Shown: positions 22,414 through 35,400, counted from the first letter of the stretch. The stretch is 64,000 bases of DNA from Tausonia pullulans (GCA_951802195.1 OX637632.1:920840-984839); one strand, 5' to 3'. A program made the numbers and translations. The notes: generated by a model from the sequence alone, not told the origin.

Positions 22414-25253
22414 ACGAGCGATCACGCTTACCTCGGTCGCCCCTTCCCCCCTCTTCAGCTACCTACCTCGCTCTCTCCCTCCCCTTGCTGCTTCTCTCCG
22501 TTCTCCCTTGATCACCCCTTCTCTCCCTATACCTCCCGCTCTCGCTGGTGTCCACGCTTTCTTCGTCTCCCTTCCTCAGATCGGCCAGGGATCCGCTATC
22601 CTCCTATCCTTCCTCGGCAGCTCCTTCCTTGTGCGCGACGGTTCACCTCCCCCCTCCCAAGATGTTCCTTGCGTGCCCCCTCGTACCTCGCCGATCCTCT
22701 TCTCCTCTTTACCTCGCTCGCTCGCTACGCTTTCGTTCGTCCTTCCTCCTTACCTATTTACATACCTGTAACCGGCCTTTCCTTCTTCCCTCCCTTCCTC
22801 CCTGCCTCCCTCTCTCCCTCCTTTTTTCTTCTCTCTTCATCCTCTCCTCCGTTCTTCTCTCTCTCTCTTTACTAGCTCTACTCTAAATACAGCTCCATTT
22901 TCCCCTCTCTTTCCCCTTCTCTCTCTATTGGTTCTCAGCACCTCTTTGTTTTCTTCTTTTCTCTTTTTCTCATTTTTCTTGGTCCTCGTCGTCCTTCCGC
23001 CCGATTTTCTCGTCTGGTCCGCTTGGTTCCCCTCTCACCCTCTAATTGTCTTTCTTGCGTCGGACGGCTCTTCAGGGGTGGTGGGAAAGAGAGGAGAGCG
23101 CCAGACGGAGAGAGAGATGGGGGGTGGTTCGATTGGTGTGTGTGTGGGGGGGGGGGAGAGAAGGGGGGGAAGTTGAATGAATATCCCAAGACTTGCCTTA
23201 GACGTTGGAGTGAGGAGTGCCTCGCGAGAGGGGAAGCCTCCCTTTGCAAGTGAAAGATCGACGTCGAGGAGGAGAGGCTCATGGCCGACTTACTCATAGC
23301 AACAGCAGGGGTACAGCAACAACTTGGTTGACGTGCGGCTCTCGTATACAAAGGGGTTCGTTCTACAGTGAGATGAGACAGGGGGCCAAAGAGGGCGACG
23401 TTCAGTGGGACTTCCTTGCTGCTGCTGCCCCCTGACGTGGCATTCAAGGACGAAGGAAACATTGCTTAAGATCCGTGAGTCGAGCCGGTGAAGAGATCGT
23501 AGACTTGGAGAAGAGAGGAGTGAATTTCGGTGATGAATCCAAGAGGTCGAGACAGGCGAAAGACAATGGAATGAATCAGAAGGATGAGAATACAATGATA
23601 TGTGGCATGATGGGACAAGAGGAGGAAGGATGATGAGAATGTCAAGAGTGTGGGACAGGTGGCAATTGAGAAGAGAGGGAAGAGTAACGGAGCGAGGATC
23701 ATGGGACGATGTGGCGATGTTACAAGTCTAGTAAAATGGTCTAGAGAGAGAATCAAAAAGCCAAATCTCTTGAGAGGGGGAACCCGAGAGTCCGAGCAGC
23801 CGTCGAGTGGATTTCGTGGAGGGGTGAGTCCGAATGTTCGCGCTATCATCCTCTCATCTTGTCTGTCTGTTCAGGGAGTCTGGCTATCAAAGCGCACATT
23901 GGCCTTCTGGCCAGAGACTTTGAGCTCTTCGAATACTTGCGAGGAGGAGGAACCGCATGATGGCGAAAGTGGGAAGGAAGTGGTGTGGTGGGTGCGTGTG
24001 AGAGGGATGAGGTTGATGGATGGACAGCACTCGATCTCGCTCTATATGCGCATCTGACGAGGCATCGACACCCATCGTCCCTTTTTTTCATAACCCACGG
24101 ACTTTGTGGGAAGTAAGCCAAGTCTCTGTGACTTTCTCCTGGACAATCACCGAAGCGCGCTATAGAAGCTTCTCAGGCTTGGAGCGGGGCGAGCGTCTGT
24201 CGTGCTGTGGCGCCGTTCTTGTATCCGGACGATTTGGGCTCAGTTCGGCGTCGCGCCCAGGTGAAAGCAACCAAGACGCAAAATTTGAGTAGGATCGCTC
24301 TCCGCTAAACCCGGGAAACCTCGGCTAGAAAGAGAGATGGTACCTTCTTTCGTTGCACAGCTCCTCTTATTGCTTCGCTCAGCCCCTCTCATCGATATCG
24401 AGCTTCGCTAACGCCAGGGATGGAAGTATCCGGTCCGGATCCCTCTGGAGCAGTAAATTTAGACGCAAAGTTTCTCATCACAGGAGTTGATCGAACGGCA
24501 ACGACCTCTTTGCAGCAGCGCCTCGGTCCTGAGGGTGTGGCATACGCAGGATGAGGAAGTGCGCGGGCGAGGATTTACAGGTAAGATAGACAGCAATCTC
24601 TTGTCATCCACATGGAATATTCCAACTATTTCAGGTGTGCGCATTTGGGGAGAAGACCCTTTACAGCGAGTGAGGAGTGCGTCAATTCACTTCGGATGAA
24701 AAGTAAGCACTTGGCTTCGGCGATTGCGCAGATCGAGATCGATCAGGGCTTGACATTCTTCTCCAGTTGGCAAGTCTGCGCTTGCCTTGTCTTTCGTTGA
24801 TGATCAGGTCGCAGTATGGGACTACAAATGTTGAACGAAGGTCATGTGATGTTCGCTTTACCAGTGAGCTATGATTAAGAGAACTTTGAGATTGATTGAT
24901 GATGAGGCGACTTTCTTGAATGAGCGAGCGTCGGGTTAATCATCTCTCAAGATAAATCATGTTATCACAGGCACGCACACGCACAAGAGCAATCACAGGC
25001 TCCCTTCGATCAACGGAAGAACTGGTTCTTCGGCAAGGCCTTATCATCGCTTTTGAACCTCTCTGTCAATCATAGATGCAGACAGCTGATCCATGCGCCC
25101 CGGCTGGACCGCACGCTTCCTTCCCTCTACGGCTCGAGCCGAAGACGACGCCTTCCCCCTCCCCTTCTTCTTTACTTGAACATCATTACCAGACTTCCGC
25201 CCATCGCCTCGTTTGCCGCACGCACGCTACCCACGATCTATCTCAACAAGCGC
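22414..25253. other. Long intergenic interval RAS1 / RIM13 with no recognised gene
   Basis: About 2.8 kb between two plus-strand genes, more than twice the other gaps in the conserved block. The first ~600 bases are almost pure C/T and look like the RAS1 3' UTR. The rest is mixed sequence with short ORFs on both strands (for example 23466-23849 minus and 23650-24057 plus). None shows a conserved motif or plausible intron chain. I saw no tRNA B-box-like signature. The final few hundred bases should contain the RIM13 promoter. An unannotated non-coding transcript or a fast-evolving gene cannot be excluded. Confidence 0.45.
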
Positions 25254-28200
25254 ATGGCCAGCACCGCCGCCTCATACCGCATCAACGTCGCCCAGGCCCG
25301 GACGCTTGTCCACAAGGGCAACCTCCACCTCTCTACAGGCTCCCACGTACTCGCCTTCCCGCTTTATCTCCAGGCGGCCGAGCTCTACTCGCTTGTCGTC
25401 CGGCAGGCGCCAGATCCCCTTGAGAAGCGGACCGTCAAAACCGAGTGGGCGGAAGCCCTCCGACTTGCCGGCTTGGTCAAGCGTGTCCTCAAGGGCAAGG
25501 TCGGCGAGGGAGGTGTACGCGTCGATCTGGCTGAGTTGCGATGCTCCCAAAGTGCGTGATGTTCGCCCAGTTGCCAGAAACCTTATGGAAAGCGAAGATG
25601 GCAAGGGTCTACGTGCAAGCACTATCGGCTAATACTGTTGCTATTCTCGCAGACGCCCAGACGCGCGTGCTTCTTATGTCGTCGTCGGTCTCGACCCCGA
25701 GCGGCGGGCTTTCGTTTCCGATGTGGAAGGATCCCTCACCCTCAGAGTTTACCGACCCTCCTTTTAGACCGTGAGTCGAGTGCTGTGAAGTTTGAAAGTG
25801 TGCAAGCCACCCTGGAGAGCGTGCTCACGCGATCTCGCTCGCTATCCTAAGGGATCCGAACGCACCAGTGGTCCCGGAGTACCTTGATGCTTCGTACCCG
25901 CCGCTTTCGCCTTTGCCGCCGGGCACGTCCATCTGGAAGCCCGATTTGCGGCCCGAATCTATCGAGCAGGATGCCGTGAGGGACTGTAGTCTCGTGGCGG
26001 GCATTCAGGCCGTCCTCGCATGGGAACTTTCGACCGGTCGCAAGGTGAGCAGCGTGACTGTGGAAGAGCGCAGCACCGTTTCTCAACAGCTCCCTGCATA
26101 TTGCTCGTTCCTGTCAGGACCTCCTCGTGGATGTACTCCACCCACAGTCAGAACAACAACTTCCCATCGCATCTGCCAACGGCGCCCATTTCGCCCGCCT
26201 CTTCTTCAACGGCGCCTGGCGCCGCGTTGCTCTCGACGCCAATTTGCCGATCGCTTCATTGACAGGCAAGCCCGTCGGCATCCGAATATCGGGCGCGACG
26301 GCCGCTGAGGCTCTTGGATTGGGGTTGTTGGAGAAGAGCTGGCTCAAAGTCATGGGTGGCTGGGACTTTCCAGGCTCGTGAGTAGTTCACGTTCCTCCCG
26401 GCCGCGAGTGTGTAAGCTGATATTTATCGCGTATCCTTCTGTAGGAATTCGAGCGTGGATCTGAACGCTCTGACGGGATGGATTCCTGAGACAATTCCGA
26501 TGCGAGTGTGAGTGAGAGGTTGTTGCCATTGTGACGATGGCGTCTCTGACTTTTCCGTACTCTTCAGGGGGGATTTCCAGCGAGAAAAGACTTGGACTCG
26601 TTTGCGAGACAGCTTCCGAAAAGGCTAGCCGCTATTGAACCTGAGATTAGACGTTTGGCCTTTGTTCTGATGTGTCCCACTTCGCGACTACGCCAGGACG
26701 CTGTCTGATTACGATCGGGACGGGCAAACTCTCCGAGCAGGATATCGCCCTCACAGGCCTCATCCCCAGCCACGATTACGCTGTTCAAGGTCAGTCCTAG
26801 TCCGTGCTTTCATTTAAAGATTGAATTTTGATCTCGCCCCTCTCCAAGATCTCGTTGAGTCCGGCTTGGACCGCGAACTTGTCCTCATAAACCCCTGGAG
26901 GCGCAAGCAACTTGAAGACGCTCAGCAAGAGAAGCATGAGGAGCATCCCGATGACAATACATCTGTACTCAGCTCCATCATCGACTCTACTCGTTGGACT
27001 GATGAGCTCCGCGCGTCCCTCAACGGTGTCGGCAAGGATGGTGAGTTTCACCCTTTTCTTCTGTCTACAAGCTAGAGCTGAAGCCTTCTGCTTGTTCGTA
27101 AGGCACCTTCCGTCTTCCCTGGGAAACGGTCTGCGCGGTCTTTAACACTGTTTATGTCAACTGGGACCCAAGCATGTTCCCACACGTTGCTAGCGTACAC
27201 TCGTAACGCCATTCCTTTCTATGCACTCTGCGTAGCATGTGGCTGACTACTTGCCCTGTTGTCGCGCAGCCAATGGTCGGAATCTTCGACATCGAAGCCT
27301 TCACGACTCGGTAGGTGGGGCTTTCTTTGCTCCATTCAGTTTCAAAAACGCTGAATTGCCTTGCTCATTTCTCAAATAGACAACCAGCCGCAGTTCACCC
27401 TTCAAACTACTTCCACCGCCGAGATCTGGCTGCTTCTAAGTCGGCATCTTTCGCGGACAGGAGCGCAGGCGTCATCGGAGAGCAACCGGCGCCGCGACTT
27501 CATGTCCCTCCAGGTCTTTGAGGAGGGCGCTGCCAGGGCTGCGAAACCATTCTTTGGATCTGAGATCTCGATGGTCAGGAGGCGTTCGTCGTTCTCTTCG
27601 CTCATCTTCTCAAGAGGCTCACCTTGTCCTTCTCCACAGACGTTTTCCGATAGTCCTCACATCTTGGTCCGCATTACCCCCTCAATACCGAGATCGACCT
27701 TCACTGTCGTCGTTCCCCGCGATGGCAGCGAGGACGAAGCCCGGTTTTCCCTTTTTGCCTATTCGACCTCGGCTGTCCAGATTGAGGATGTCTCAGGGGA
27801 TCTCCCTTACCAAATTAAAGTGGGAAAGCGCCCTTTCAGAGCTTTGGTGAGAGCTTACTGACCTTCTGGTTCCCTTCAGACGGAGGGCGAGTTCACGGGC
27901 CGCTCAGCAGGCGGAAGCGTCGGCCACCCGACCTTCATGGCGAACCCGATGTATAGGCTGGAGGTCAAGAAGGCTCCGGCGCCACCCTCCAGGAATGGCT
28001 TGGCCGGTGGAGGAGGTGAAGGAGACGGCAGTCCACGGATGACGGGCGAGGTTCGGCTGGCACTGACGACGCCCGAGCAATCGTTGCCCGTCAATGTCAA
28101 GGTCGTCTGGGGAGGCGCCAAGCGGATCACAAAGTAAGCGAACTACCGAAGAATGAATCTGGGATCGAGCGACATGACATGATTGACGGAGTGCCTTCTT

Positions 28201-29073
28201 GCGACAGTCTCGTTCAGGGAGACGTACTTGCCGATTCGGGTCTCTACAGTCCCTCATTCGCCCTCTGCAAAGATAAGGCCATCGCACGTGAGCTGTTCCT
28301 TTTTTTCTCCCTCTGATTTCAGCTGACTAAGATTCCACCTTGCCTTCCTCAGCCGGCGTCTACACGGTCGTGCTCTCGACGTTTGCGCCTCGGCAAGAGG
28401 GAGTCTTCGCCCTCGCCGTTCAGTCGACGCTTCCGATTGAGCTCACTCCAATTCCTCAAGAAGGAGCTGGCATGTTTGCCCGGACGATCCGGGGGGTTTG
28501 GTGGGCTCATCTGTGACGGCTTCTCATGTCGACCCGACTAGCGACTGATCTCGTTGCTCCTTGCGCATGAAGGACGGCCGAGACCGCCGCTGGAGCTCCC
28601 GGATCTGGCCGATACGAGTTCAACCCCACCTTCCGACTGACGCTCACCAGGCCAACTGAGATTCTGTGAGTGGTGGGGCCTGTCATCGCCATCGAGTACG
28701 CAGCCTCTCTGAGACGTCGTCTCTTCACCCCTTCAACAGCATCCGCCTCCAGCTCGCCCCTCCCTCCTCCTCATCACCTTTTCGCCCGACACCCATCAAC
28801 CTCTCCCTTTTCCGACGGCCAGCATCATCTCCTGCTCCAGGTGACCCCCTCCCCCCATGGACGACGGACCCCATCGCCACCTCCGGCGCCTACTCCGACG
28901 CGCTCAGCGGGGTCCTCGTCGCCGGCGCGTCCAGCGATGAGGTTCAACCCCTCGGGCTCGAACCTGGAGAGTACTACGCAGTCTGCTCGACGTACACGCC
29001 CGGCTGGGTCGGGGCGTTCGCGCTGGTGAGCTATGCGAGGCCGAGGCCGGTGGAGTGGGAACGGGTGGTCTGA
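25254..29073 (+). CDS. RIM13: Calpain-like cysteine protease of the alkaline-pH pathway (Rim13/PalB)
   Basis: Seventeen exons: 25254-25551, 25653-25770, 25852-26044, 26118-26377, 26445-26507, 26568-26623, 26697-26789, 26849-27040, 27103-27202, 27270-27310, 27380-27573, 27640-27819, 27880-28133, 28208-28287, 28353-28500, 28573-28665, 28740-29073; 898 aa. An N-terminal MIT domain (~5-85) should bind ESCRT-III. The calpain core has the catalytic triad: C184 in QDAVRDCSLV, H355 in SHDYAV and N375 in INPW, plus the family motifs KVMGGWDFPGS and ALTGWIPE. Two C2-like calpain domain III units follow (PQFTL, AGGS, GRYEFNP). Rim13/PalB cleaves Rim101/PacC when ambient pH rises, working on ESCRT-decorated membranes. 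The start at 25254 was chosen because the MIT domain follows directly; an upstream in-frame extension to 25053 has no conservation. The intron at 26624 appears to use a GC donor. Exon 12 could instead end at 27846, leaving an implausible 33-nt intron. Confidence 0.9.
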
Positions 29074-29302
29074 GCGTAGTCGATCAGAGGACGGTTTCGT
29101 GTCCATTTGGGTGACGTTTTGAGCGAAAAATAGGGTCATGATAGAGAGAGCAAGGGCCGACCGATATGAGAAACAACGAGCGCAAACGAGAGAACGAGCA
29201 ACAAATTCCTTTGAGATGAACCCACCAACCTACCACCAACAGACCGATATCATTTCCTTTCCTCCGTCCCTCCCACTCGTGCCTTTCGACGCCGTCTTCG
29301 CC

Positions 29303-30065
29303 TCAGACCGACGTCCACTCCTTGCGCTCATGGGTCGGCGGCGAAACGGGGCCATCCTGACTCGAGAAGAACGGGTCCGCAAAGGGATCGTCCGCGCCTG
29401 AGGGGGTGTCAAGCAGCCCCGCTCCTCCGTCATCGAGGCTTCCAAACGTGTTGTACGGCCGGGACGCCGAGGAGTCGCCGGTGCCACCGACGGACTGGGA
29501 GGTCCGACGTGAGCGGGCGTGAATCTGGTAGTCGTCATCCGAGGAGTCGTAGTCTGAGAGGTCAGAGAGCGTGTGCGAGGACGCTTGGTCCGTCGAGCCG
29601 CCGTAAGGGTCGTACGATGCTGGGGGCTGGGTCAAACTGGAGGAGAGCAGAACAACTGTGTCAGAGACAACCACAGATAGAGGAGAGGTCGACGCGTCTG
29701 CGTTTGCTCACGTGGACCGCCCGCTTTCAAAGTTGAGACCCGCAAGGTCCGAGTATGCTCCTCCCGCCGGCGCCGGCGCTCCCCCTCCCGTGGGGACCTG
29801 CCCTGAGTTCTGCCTCCGGATCTGATCCCTCTGGACAGCAGCCTTCTGCTTCGCCTGGAGCTTGGCGAGCTCCGACTCGCGCTCGTGCTGTAGGCGGAGC
29901 GCAGCGAGCGAGATGGCCGCGGCCTCAGCGTTGGCATCGGTTTGCTTCTTGTTCGGGTCACGCTCGTCGTCCGAGTCGTGCTCAACGGGCTTGGACATCT
30001 GTGGAGTGCAGTGAAGTGTAGTGGGACGGTGTGACGGTGAGTGAGCAGTTGAAACGACCGAGGTC

Positions 30066-30136
<71 letters not shown>

Positions 30137-32127
30137 CGGACCTTGTCGTAGAGCTGGAGCGCGGCGATGATGTCCTCGTTCGACTTGAGCAAGGTGCCCG
30201 TGAGCTCCTCGTCTTCAACGAGCTGGATGTAACGAATGATCTTGCGCCTTGCGAGCTTGGCCTCCTCGAGCGCATCCTGAACCTTTAGGTTTTCGAGAAT
30301 CGACTCCTTCTCTCGGTTGACGTGCCGGAGCGCGTTGACAAGGTTGTTGGAGCACTGCGAGGCCGTCGCAATCGACATGATGATGCCGGGCTTCTCCTAG
30401 AGAGGAGGCGAGAAAGCGGCGGGAGATGGCTGGCTGGGTCAGCAAACGGGGGAAGGTGGGGGGGGGGGGGGGCAGCGAATGACGACCAGACTTCAACGCA
30501 CCTTGGAAAGATTGAACGGCGGCCTCTTCGGCTCCTTCACCTTGGCAGTCTTCATCACCGGCGGGTTCACCTTGGACGAACCTGTCGCCCTCGACGCGGC
30601 AGCCGCCTCCTTGAGCTTGAGCTTACGCTCCCTGTCGGCGAGGTCTCGCTCGCGACGCTCCAAAGCCGTGCGCTCACGCTCCTTGGTGTCCTTCTCAGCT
30701 TGGAGGCGGGCCTGATCGGCCCGACGGGCAGCGAGCTCGAGCTTAGCGTTCTGCTCTTGCTCCTTGGTAGCTGCGGGAGGCGATGGGATGATGATGTTAG
30801 CAAGGTGCTCTCGGCTGGGAGGCCCTCCGCCGGTGGTGAACGACGGACGCACCCTTCTGAGTGGCGGCAGCGGCAGCCGGGGAGACGTCCCACGAGTGCT
30901 CCCAGAGGCCGTCGTCGCGCAAGGCGGGGGTCGCCTTGGGCTGCTGAGCCGACACTGAGGTCGCCTGGACAGAAGCCTAACGAACAGGGCGACGCCGTCA
31001 GACGCCGGACCGAAACCCGACACAACGTCGAGCAAGCAAGCCTTGCACGCACCCGCTTGGTCTGACCACCGCACTCGGCCCAAAGGCCTGCGACCTTTGC
31101 AAACGCCCTGTCGCCATCTTCCTCGTGCTGCTTCTTCCAACCGAGGAGGACGAAGAGCAGCTTGCGCCGGACGCGCGGGTCCGTGTGCGGGTCCCGCGCG
31201 GTCTCCTTCAGCCGGTCAAGAAGCATCGGGGAGGTGACGAACGACTTGGGGAAGGTTCGAGAGTTTTCGGAGAGGGACTTGAGGAGCGTGAGGGCACGGA
31301 GCTGGCGGTGGGTCGAGCCGTACTTCATCTGGGAAGGGGGGGAGGAGGGGGAGGCGGCCGGTGTGACGCGGGCGGGAGAGAGGGGAGCGTCAGAGATAGC
31401 GAGCCAACAACGGCGGGGGAGGAGGGGGGGGGGGGGACGGGAGGCGACGACGATAACGGACTTTCTTGCGGATGGCACGGGAGGCCTCGTCGGGTCCCTC
31501 CTGCTGGAGGTCACTGCGAGAGAAGAGGCAAGGATGAAGGGTGAGCCCGGTGCGGCTGACGTTGGTTCGTTCTGAGGGCAGGGACAGAGGCGAGGGAATG
31601 GAAGGGGAAGCTTCGGCCGAGAGCGAGGGAGGAAGAGGGAAGGACGCACACAGCCTGAACGAGCTCTGAGACGGCATCGAGCTCATTTTCGGCGTAGTTG
31701 TCACCTGTGAGGATCTCGATCCAGTCGGTGACGGAGGACTGTTGAGCGGAGAGCGAGAGGGGTCAGTCGGGGGGGGGAGCAGACATGCGGGCGAGCGATG
31801 GAAGAGAAGATGAAGCTGATAGCCGGCGACTCCCCTCCGGACACGGGCGCGGCCAGGCCGATCCTGGCCGCCTCCCGGCCTCGGCCAGATGCAAGGGAGG
31901 ACTGTCTCCCAAGCGCTCCATGGCGGGCCCTGACCCGGACGCAGGAGCGAGGGAAGCACCAGCCCAAGAGGGCGCGAGCAGGGCTCACATGGGGCTTCTC
32001 TGCCGTGAGGGCGTTGAAGATCTTGAGCCCGGTCTTGATGGTCTGGCCTGGCGAGTCGCAGCGGGCGTCGTGAGCGCGGGGAGCGAGCCAACGACACGAG
32101 AGACGGGTGCTGACCAGCGTGGGACAT
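29303..32127 (-). CDS. LSB5: VHS-GAT endocytic adaptor (LSB5-like)
   Basis: Exons in transcript order: 32127-32115, 32047-31989, 31738-31650, 31513-31462, 31328-31053, 30976-30853, 30770-30502, 30396-30142, 29998-29712, 29636-29303; 585 aa. The VHS-like domain (1-~163) has VTDWIEILTGD, ASRAIRKKMKYG and THRQLRALTLLKSL. A charged coiled-coil linker (~205-290) follows, then a GAT domain (~296-380; ASQCSNNLVNALRHVNREKE, LYDK). The tail is acidic and Ser-rich with a DPFADPF motif. Yeast Lsb5 links ubiquitinated cargo, Arf3 and the actin nucleation machinery (Las17/Sla1) in endocytosis. The first exon is only 13 nt. The intron between exons 8 and 9 contains a long CT/GA microsatellite, and the intron before exon 8 has a G run. 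The start codon lies ~305 bases from NTE1, so the two share a promoter region. Confidence 0.88.
30069..30125 (+). repeat. (GA)n microsatellite in LSB5 intron
   Basis: About 28 GA dinucleotides in an uninterrupted block, continuing imperfectly for a few more bases, between exons 8 and 9 of the minus-strand VHS-GAT gene. In the transcript it is a CT repeat downstream of the donor. It is likely polymorphic. Confidence 0.9.
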
Positions 32128-32432
32128 GGTGGCGAGCGGACGCGGCTGGTGGTGGTGGTGCCGGGTCAGCAGTCGAGCCGTGAGACGCGGCTGATGTTGT
32201 CCGCGGGCGGCCGCTGGCTGGGCGGGGCGCGGCCTGCCCGGGCTCGCCGTCGGCGCTCGCTGGGTGATGACGCGGCGGTCGGGCGCAGCGTCCGCAGCAG
32301 CCCCAGCCATCCGCCAGAGGGGCTGGCCTCAGCCGTCGCGCCGGCTCGTGGCCGGCGAGAGCGACGCGGCCACGTTTGGCGTCGCAGGCCCGCCGCAAAC
32401 ACACGACCACCAGCCCACGCCACTCTCCCGCC
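32128..32432. promoter_or_regulatory. Compact bidirectional promoter LSB5 / NTE1
   Basis: Only about 305 bases separate the divergent ATGs of the endocytic adaptor and the lysophospholipase gene, so both promoters and leaders must overlap here. The stretch is very GC-rich. No TATA box is visible. Confidence 0.6.
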
Positions 32433-35400
32433 ATGGACAACCCAGCAGGGCATGCGGCCCACCCGCTCGTCTCCCTCGTCGCCGCCCTCGTCCGGGCCGC
32501 CGTCTACCTGCTCCATCTCGTCAGGCACCTCGCAGGTCTCGCCCTGACCCTCCCCTTCACGGTGTCCCGCGTGTTCGCCGCCCTTCTCGGCTGGAGCTGG
32601 ACCCTCAGGGTGAGCGTCTCGTCGCTGGCGCGCCAAGTCGCGCGGCCGTCGGGCTGACCGACCGGCCGATCGCGCACTCGTTTCGTTGCTTTCCCCCCCC
32701 GGCACCGTCGTCGCCCCGCTCGACGCGCCTGGCTCGCGTGTCCAGCTCGACTTCCCCGTCGTCGCCTTCCTCGGGTGTCTCGTGCCGGCAGGGATCTTTG
32801 TCCTCGTCCGCTACAAGTTCCTCAACAAGTACACAGAGCTCAAGGAGGCCCCACTCTCCAAGCCGGGCAAGAAGTCGCTCCACCCGGACGTGCTCTCCGA
32901 TAGCACATCCATCCCTCTGCACAACTATCTCGACGGTGCGTGCTTTGATCCTGTCTTCCTTGAGAGGGCGAGAGGGAGGGGCGAGGAGGGGTGAGGCGAG
33001 AGGGGCGAGGAAGGATGTTGAGTTGACGCCTTCTTTCACGTCAGAGTTTCTCTCGGCGATCCGGATCTTTGGTTTCCTGGAGAAGCCCGTCTTCCACGAG
33101 CTCTCCCGACACCTCCAGACCCGTCGACTCATCGCCGGCGACACGCTTTCGCTCGACCCGGCCGACAAGTCATTCTACTGTGTCGTTGATGGGTCCGTCC
33201 CGAGCTGGGATCACATGCGTGTGACGAGTGAGTGAGAAGAGAGCGCTGTCGCTGACGCGCGCCGTCCTGTCTGTCTTCCATCGATCCGCCTGTCTGTCCA
33301 TCTCGTCTCCTCGCGCACCGTTCCTCAGCCACGTCCAAGTCTTCGCCCCCTCCCCTCCAGCACCTTACAGCCACTCGCCCCTGGGCGGCACCCGCGGGGA
33401 TGACGACCCCCCGCTGAATGGGTACGACCTTCTCACCGAGGTCTCATCCGGCGGGACCCTCTCTTCGCTCTTCACCATTCTTTCCCTCTTCACCGAAGAC
33501 GTCCGGCTCTCCTGGGACGATCCTTCGCCGCCTTCAGCGATATCGACGGCGGCAATCCCAGAGGTCTCAACACCCAGTGACCGGCGGCCTCGACGCGCCA
33601 ACTCGGACGTGAGCGCGTTTGACCTCGCCCAGCGGGACGGCGACGAGTTGGACGACGAGGGCGCTCCCTCCGCGTCGGCGACGGCTACGCCGGGCTTACG
33701 CGGCTGGGTCGGCCTCGACGACGAGGACGCCCGAAGGGCAGGCTACAGCAGCGGAGCGAACAGCAGCGGTATGGCAAGCCGGAGTAGCTCGTACGGCGGT
33801 GGTGGGGGCAGAGGTGCCCACAGCGCACGTGGAGGTAACCAGGAGGCGAGGTTCACAGGTGGGGGGGCCAGGGGAGAGGAACGAGGCAGCCTGGCGAGGG
33901 CGACAGGTTCATTCGGCTAGCCTTGCCTTCTCCAAGAGCCAAGAGAGGGACTGACGAGCTTCTCCTTCTTCCTTCCCCCTTCCCAGTCGACACGACACTC
34001 GCTGTCATCCCCGCCGAGGCCTTCCGTCGCCTGACGCGCAAGTTCCCCAAGGCGTCTGCTCACATCGTCCAAGGTGAGCTGGAGATAAAGCTGAGCGGAA
34101 AAAGTGCAACGACCGACGCACTTGCTCCCCTCCTCCAGTCATCCTCACCCGTTTCTCCCGCGTCACTTTCACCACCGCGCATCAGTACCTCGGCCTCACC
34201 TCCGAAGTCCTCGGCGCCGAGTCCACGCTCAATGAGCTCGTCTCACACCCGCTTCCGGCCGAGTTCTATGAAGGCGGCGGAATGGAGCGCCTTCGCGAGC
34301 GCTTCAGGCCCGAAACGAAGGCCACTCGAGGAGGCGAGACAAGCTCGGAAGACGAGGACGACCTCGTCTACCCGGCGCGGTCTCCGCTCAGTACCCGCGA
34401 GCGCGAGCCCTCGGACTACTTCAACTTTGACCGCTCCCTGTACGAGGGCAGTGGGCCCACCGGCGGTGGCAGCAGCAGCAGCGCCAGCAGCCGTCGGAGG
34501 GGCTCACTCTCGTCCGGGGGAGGCAAGACGCCCCGGCTCCCGACGCCTGCAGCTGCTTCTGCAGGGATGCCGAAACTACAGCCAATGACGCCTGCCACTG
34601 TGATGAGCGCCTCCCCTCGATCCTTCCACCAGCCCATCCCTCCCATTTCACGCAACTCGTTCGCGTCTATGAGCTCGAGCGCGATTTCGGGTATAGGGGC
34701 ACCTTCCCCTATCAAGGGCCGCGACGCAAGACCGGGCGACCTTTCTTCGTCGCCGACCGCGCAACAGCAGCAGAAGTCGCGGTCCCCCCACCCGCCGCCT
34801 TCGCAGGCGATGCCCGTCTTCCGCCGGTCGTCCACCCGGCGCCAGGTCCAGGCCGGCGACCTCCTCAGTATGACCACCCGCGAGGACGAGACCAGCTATC
34901 GGCCTGGCCTCTTCAGACCCGTGACCCCTCGGCCCACTCGCTGGGGAGGAGAATCTGGCGGCCACAGCGGCAGCTCCCAGCTTGGCGGCCTGAGTCACGC
35001 AAACCGCGGGATCCTTCCCACCCGTCGGAGCGACACTACCGCCGCACGCTCCTCGCACGCCTCGATCATGGCTCCCCTGGGCGTTAACGGATCCTCCAGC
35101 ATGGCCGAGTTCAACCTCCGCGACGCCGTCATGGCCTCGCTCGCCAAGTCGATCGGCCTCATCCAGCCGCCCAAACCGCCACCGATCTCCTCCCATGCGT
35201 CGAGTAACATATCCCCGCTCCTCGCCTCGGTTTCTCGCGCGGGCTCCATCTCTGGCTCGCCAGGGTCGTCGACGCCACTGGGCGCGTTCGGCCACGGAGG
35301 GCGCAACGGTGGAGGCGGTGCTCCTTACCCTTACGCCCAAGGCCACAGCGGCATGGGCGGGCTCTCCCTCCTCGACCGTGGAAGCGCGTTCGGGGGCGAC

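Noticed and set aside
23466-24057. ORFs on both strands between RAS1 and RIM13 as genes
   Set aside because: They overlap each other, use near-cognate starts in places, and have low-complexity composition with no recognisable motif.
27820-27879. A 33-nt intron (27847-27879) in RIM13
   Set aside because: Possible by splice signals and phase, but below usual fungal intron size. Donor GTGGGA at 27820 gives a 60-nt intron and a better match to PalB proteins in the following domain.
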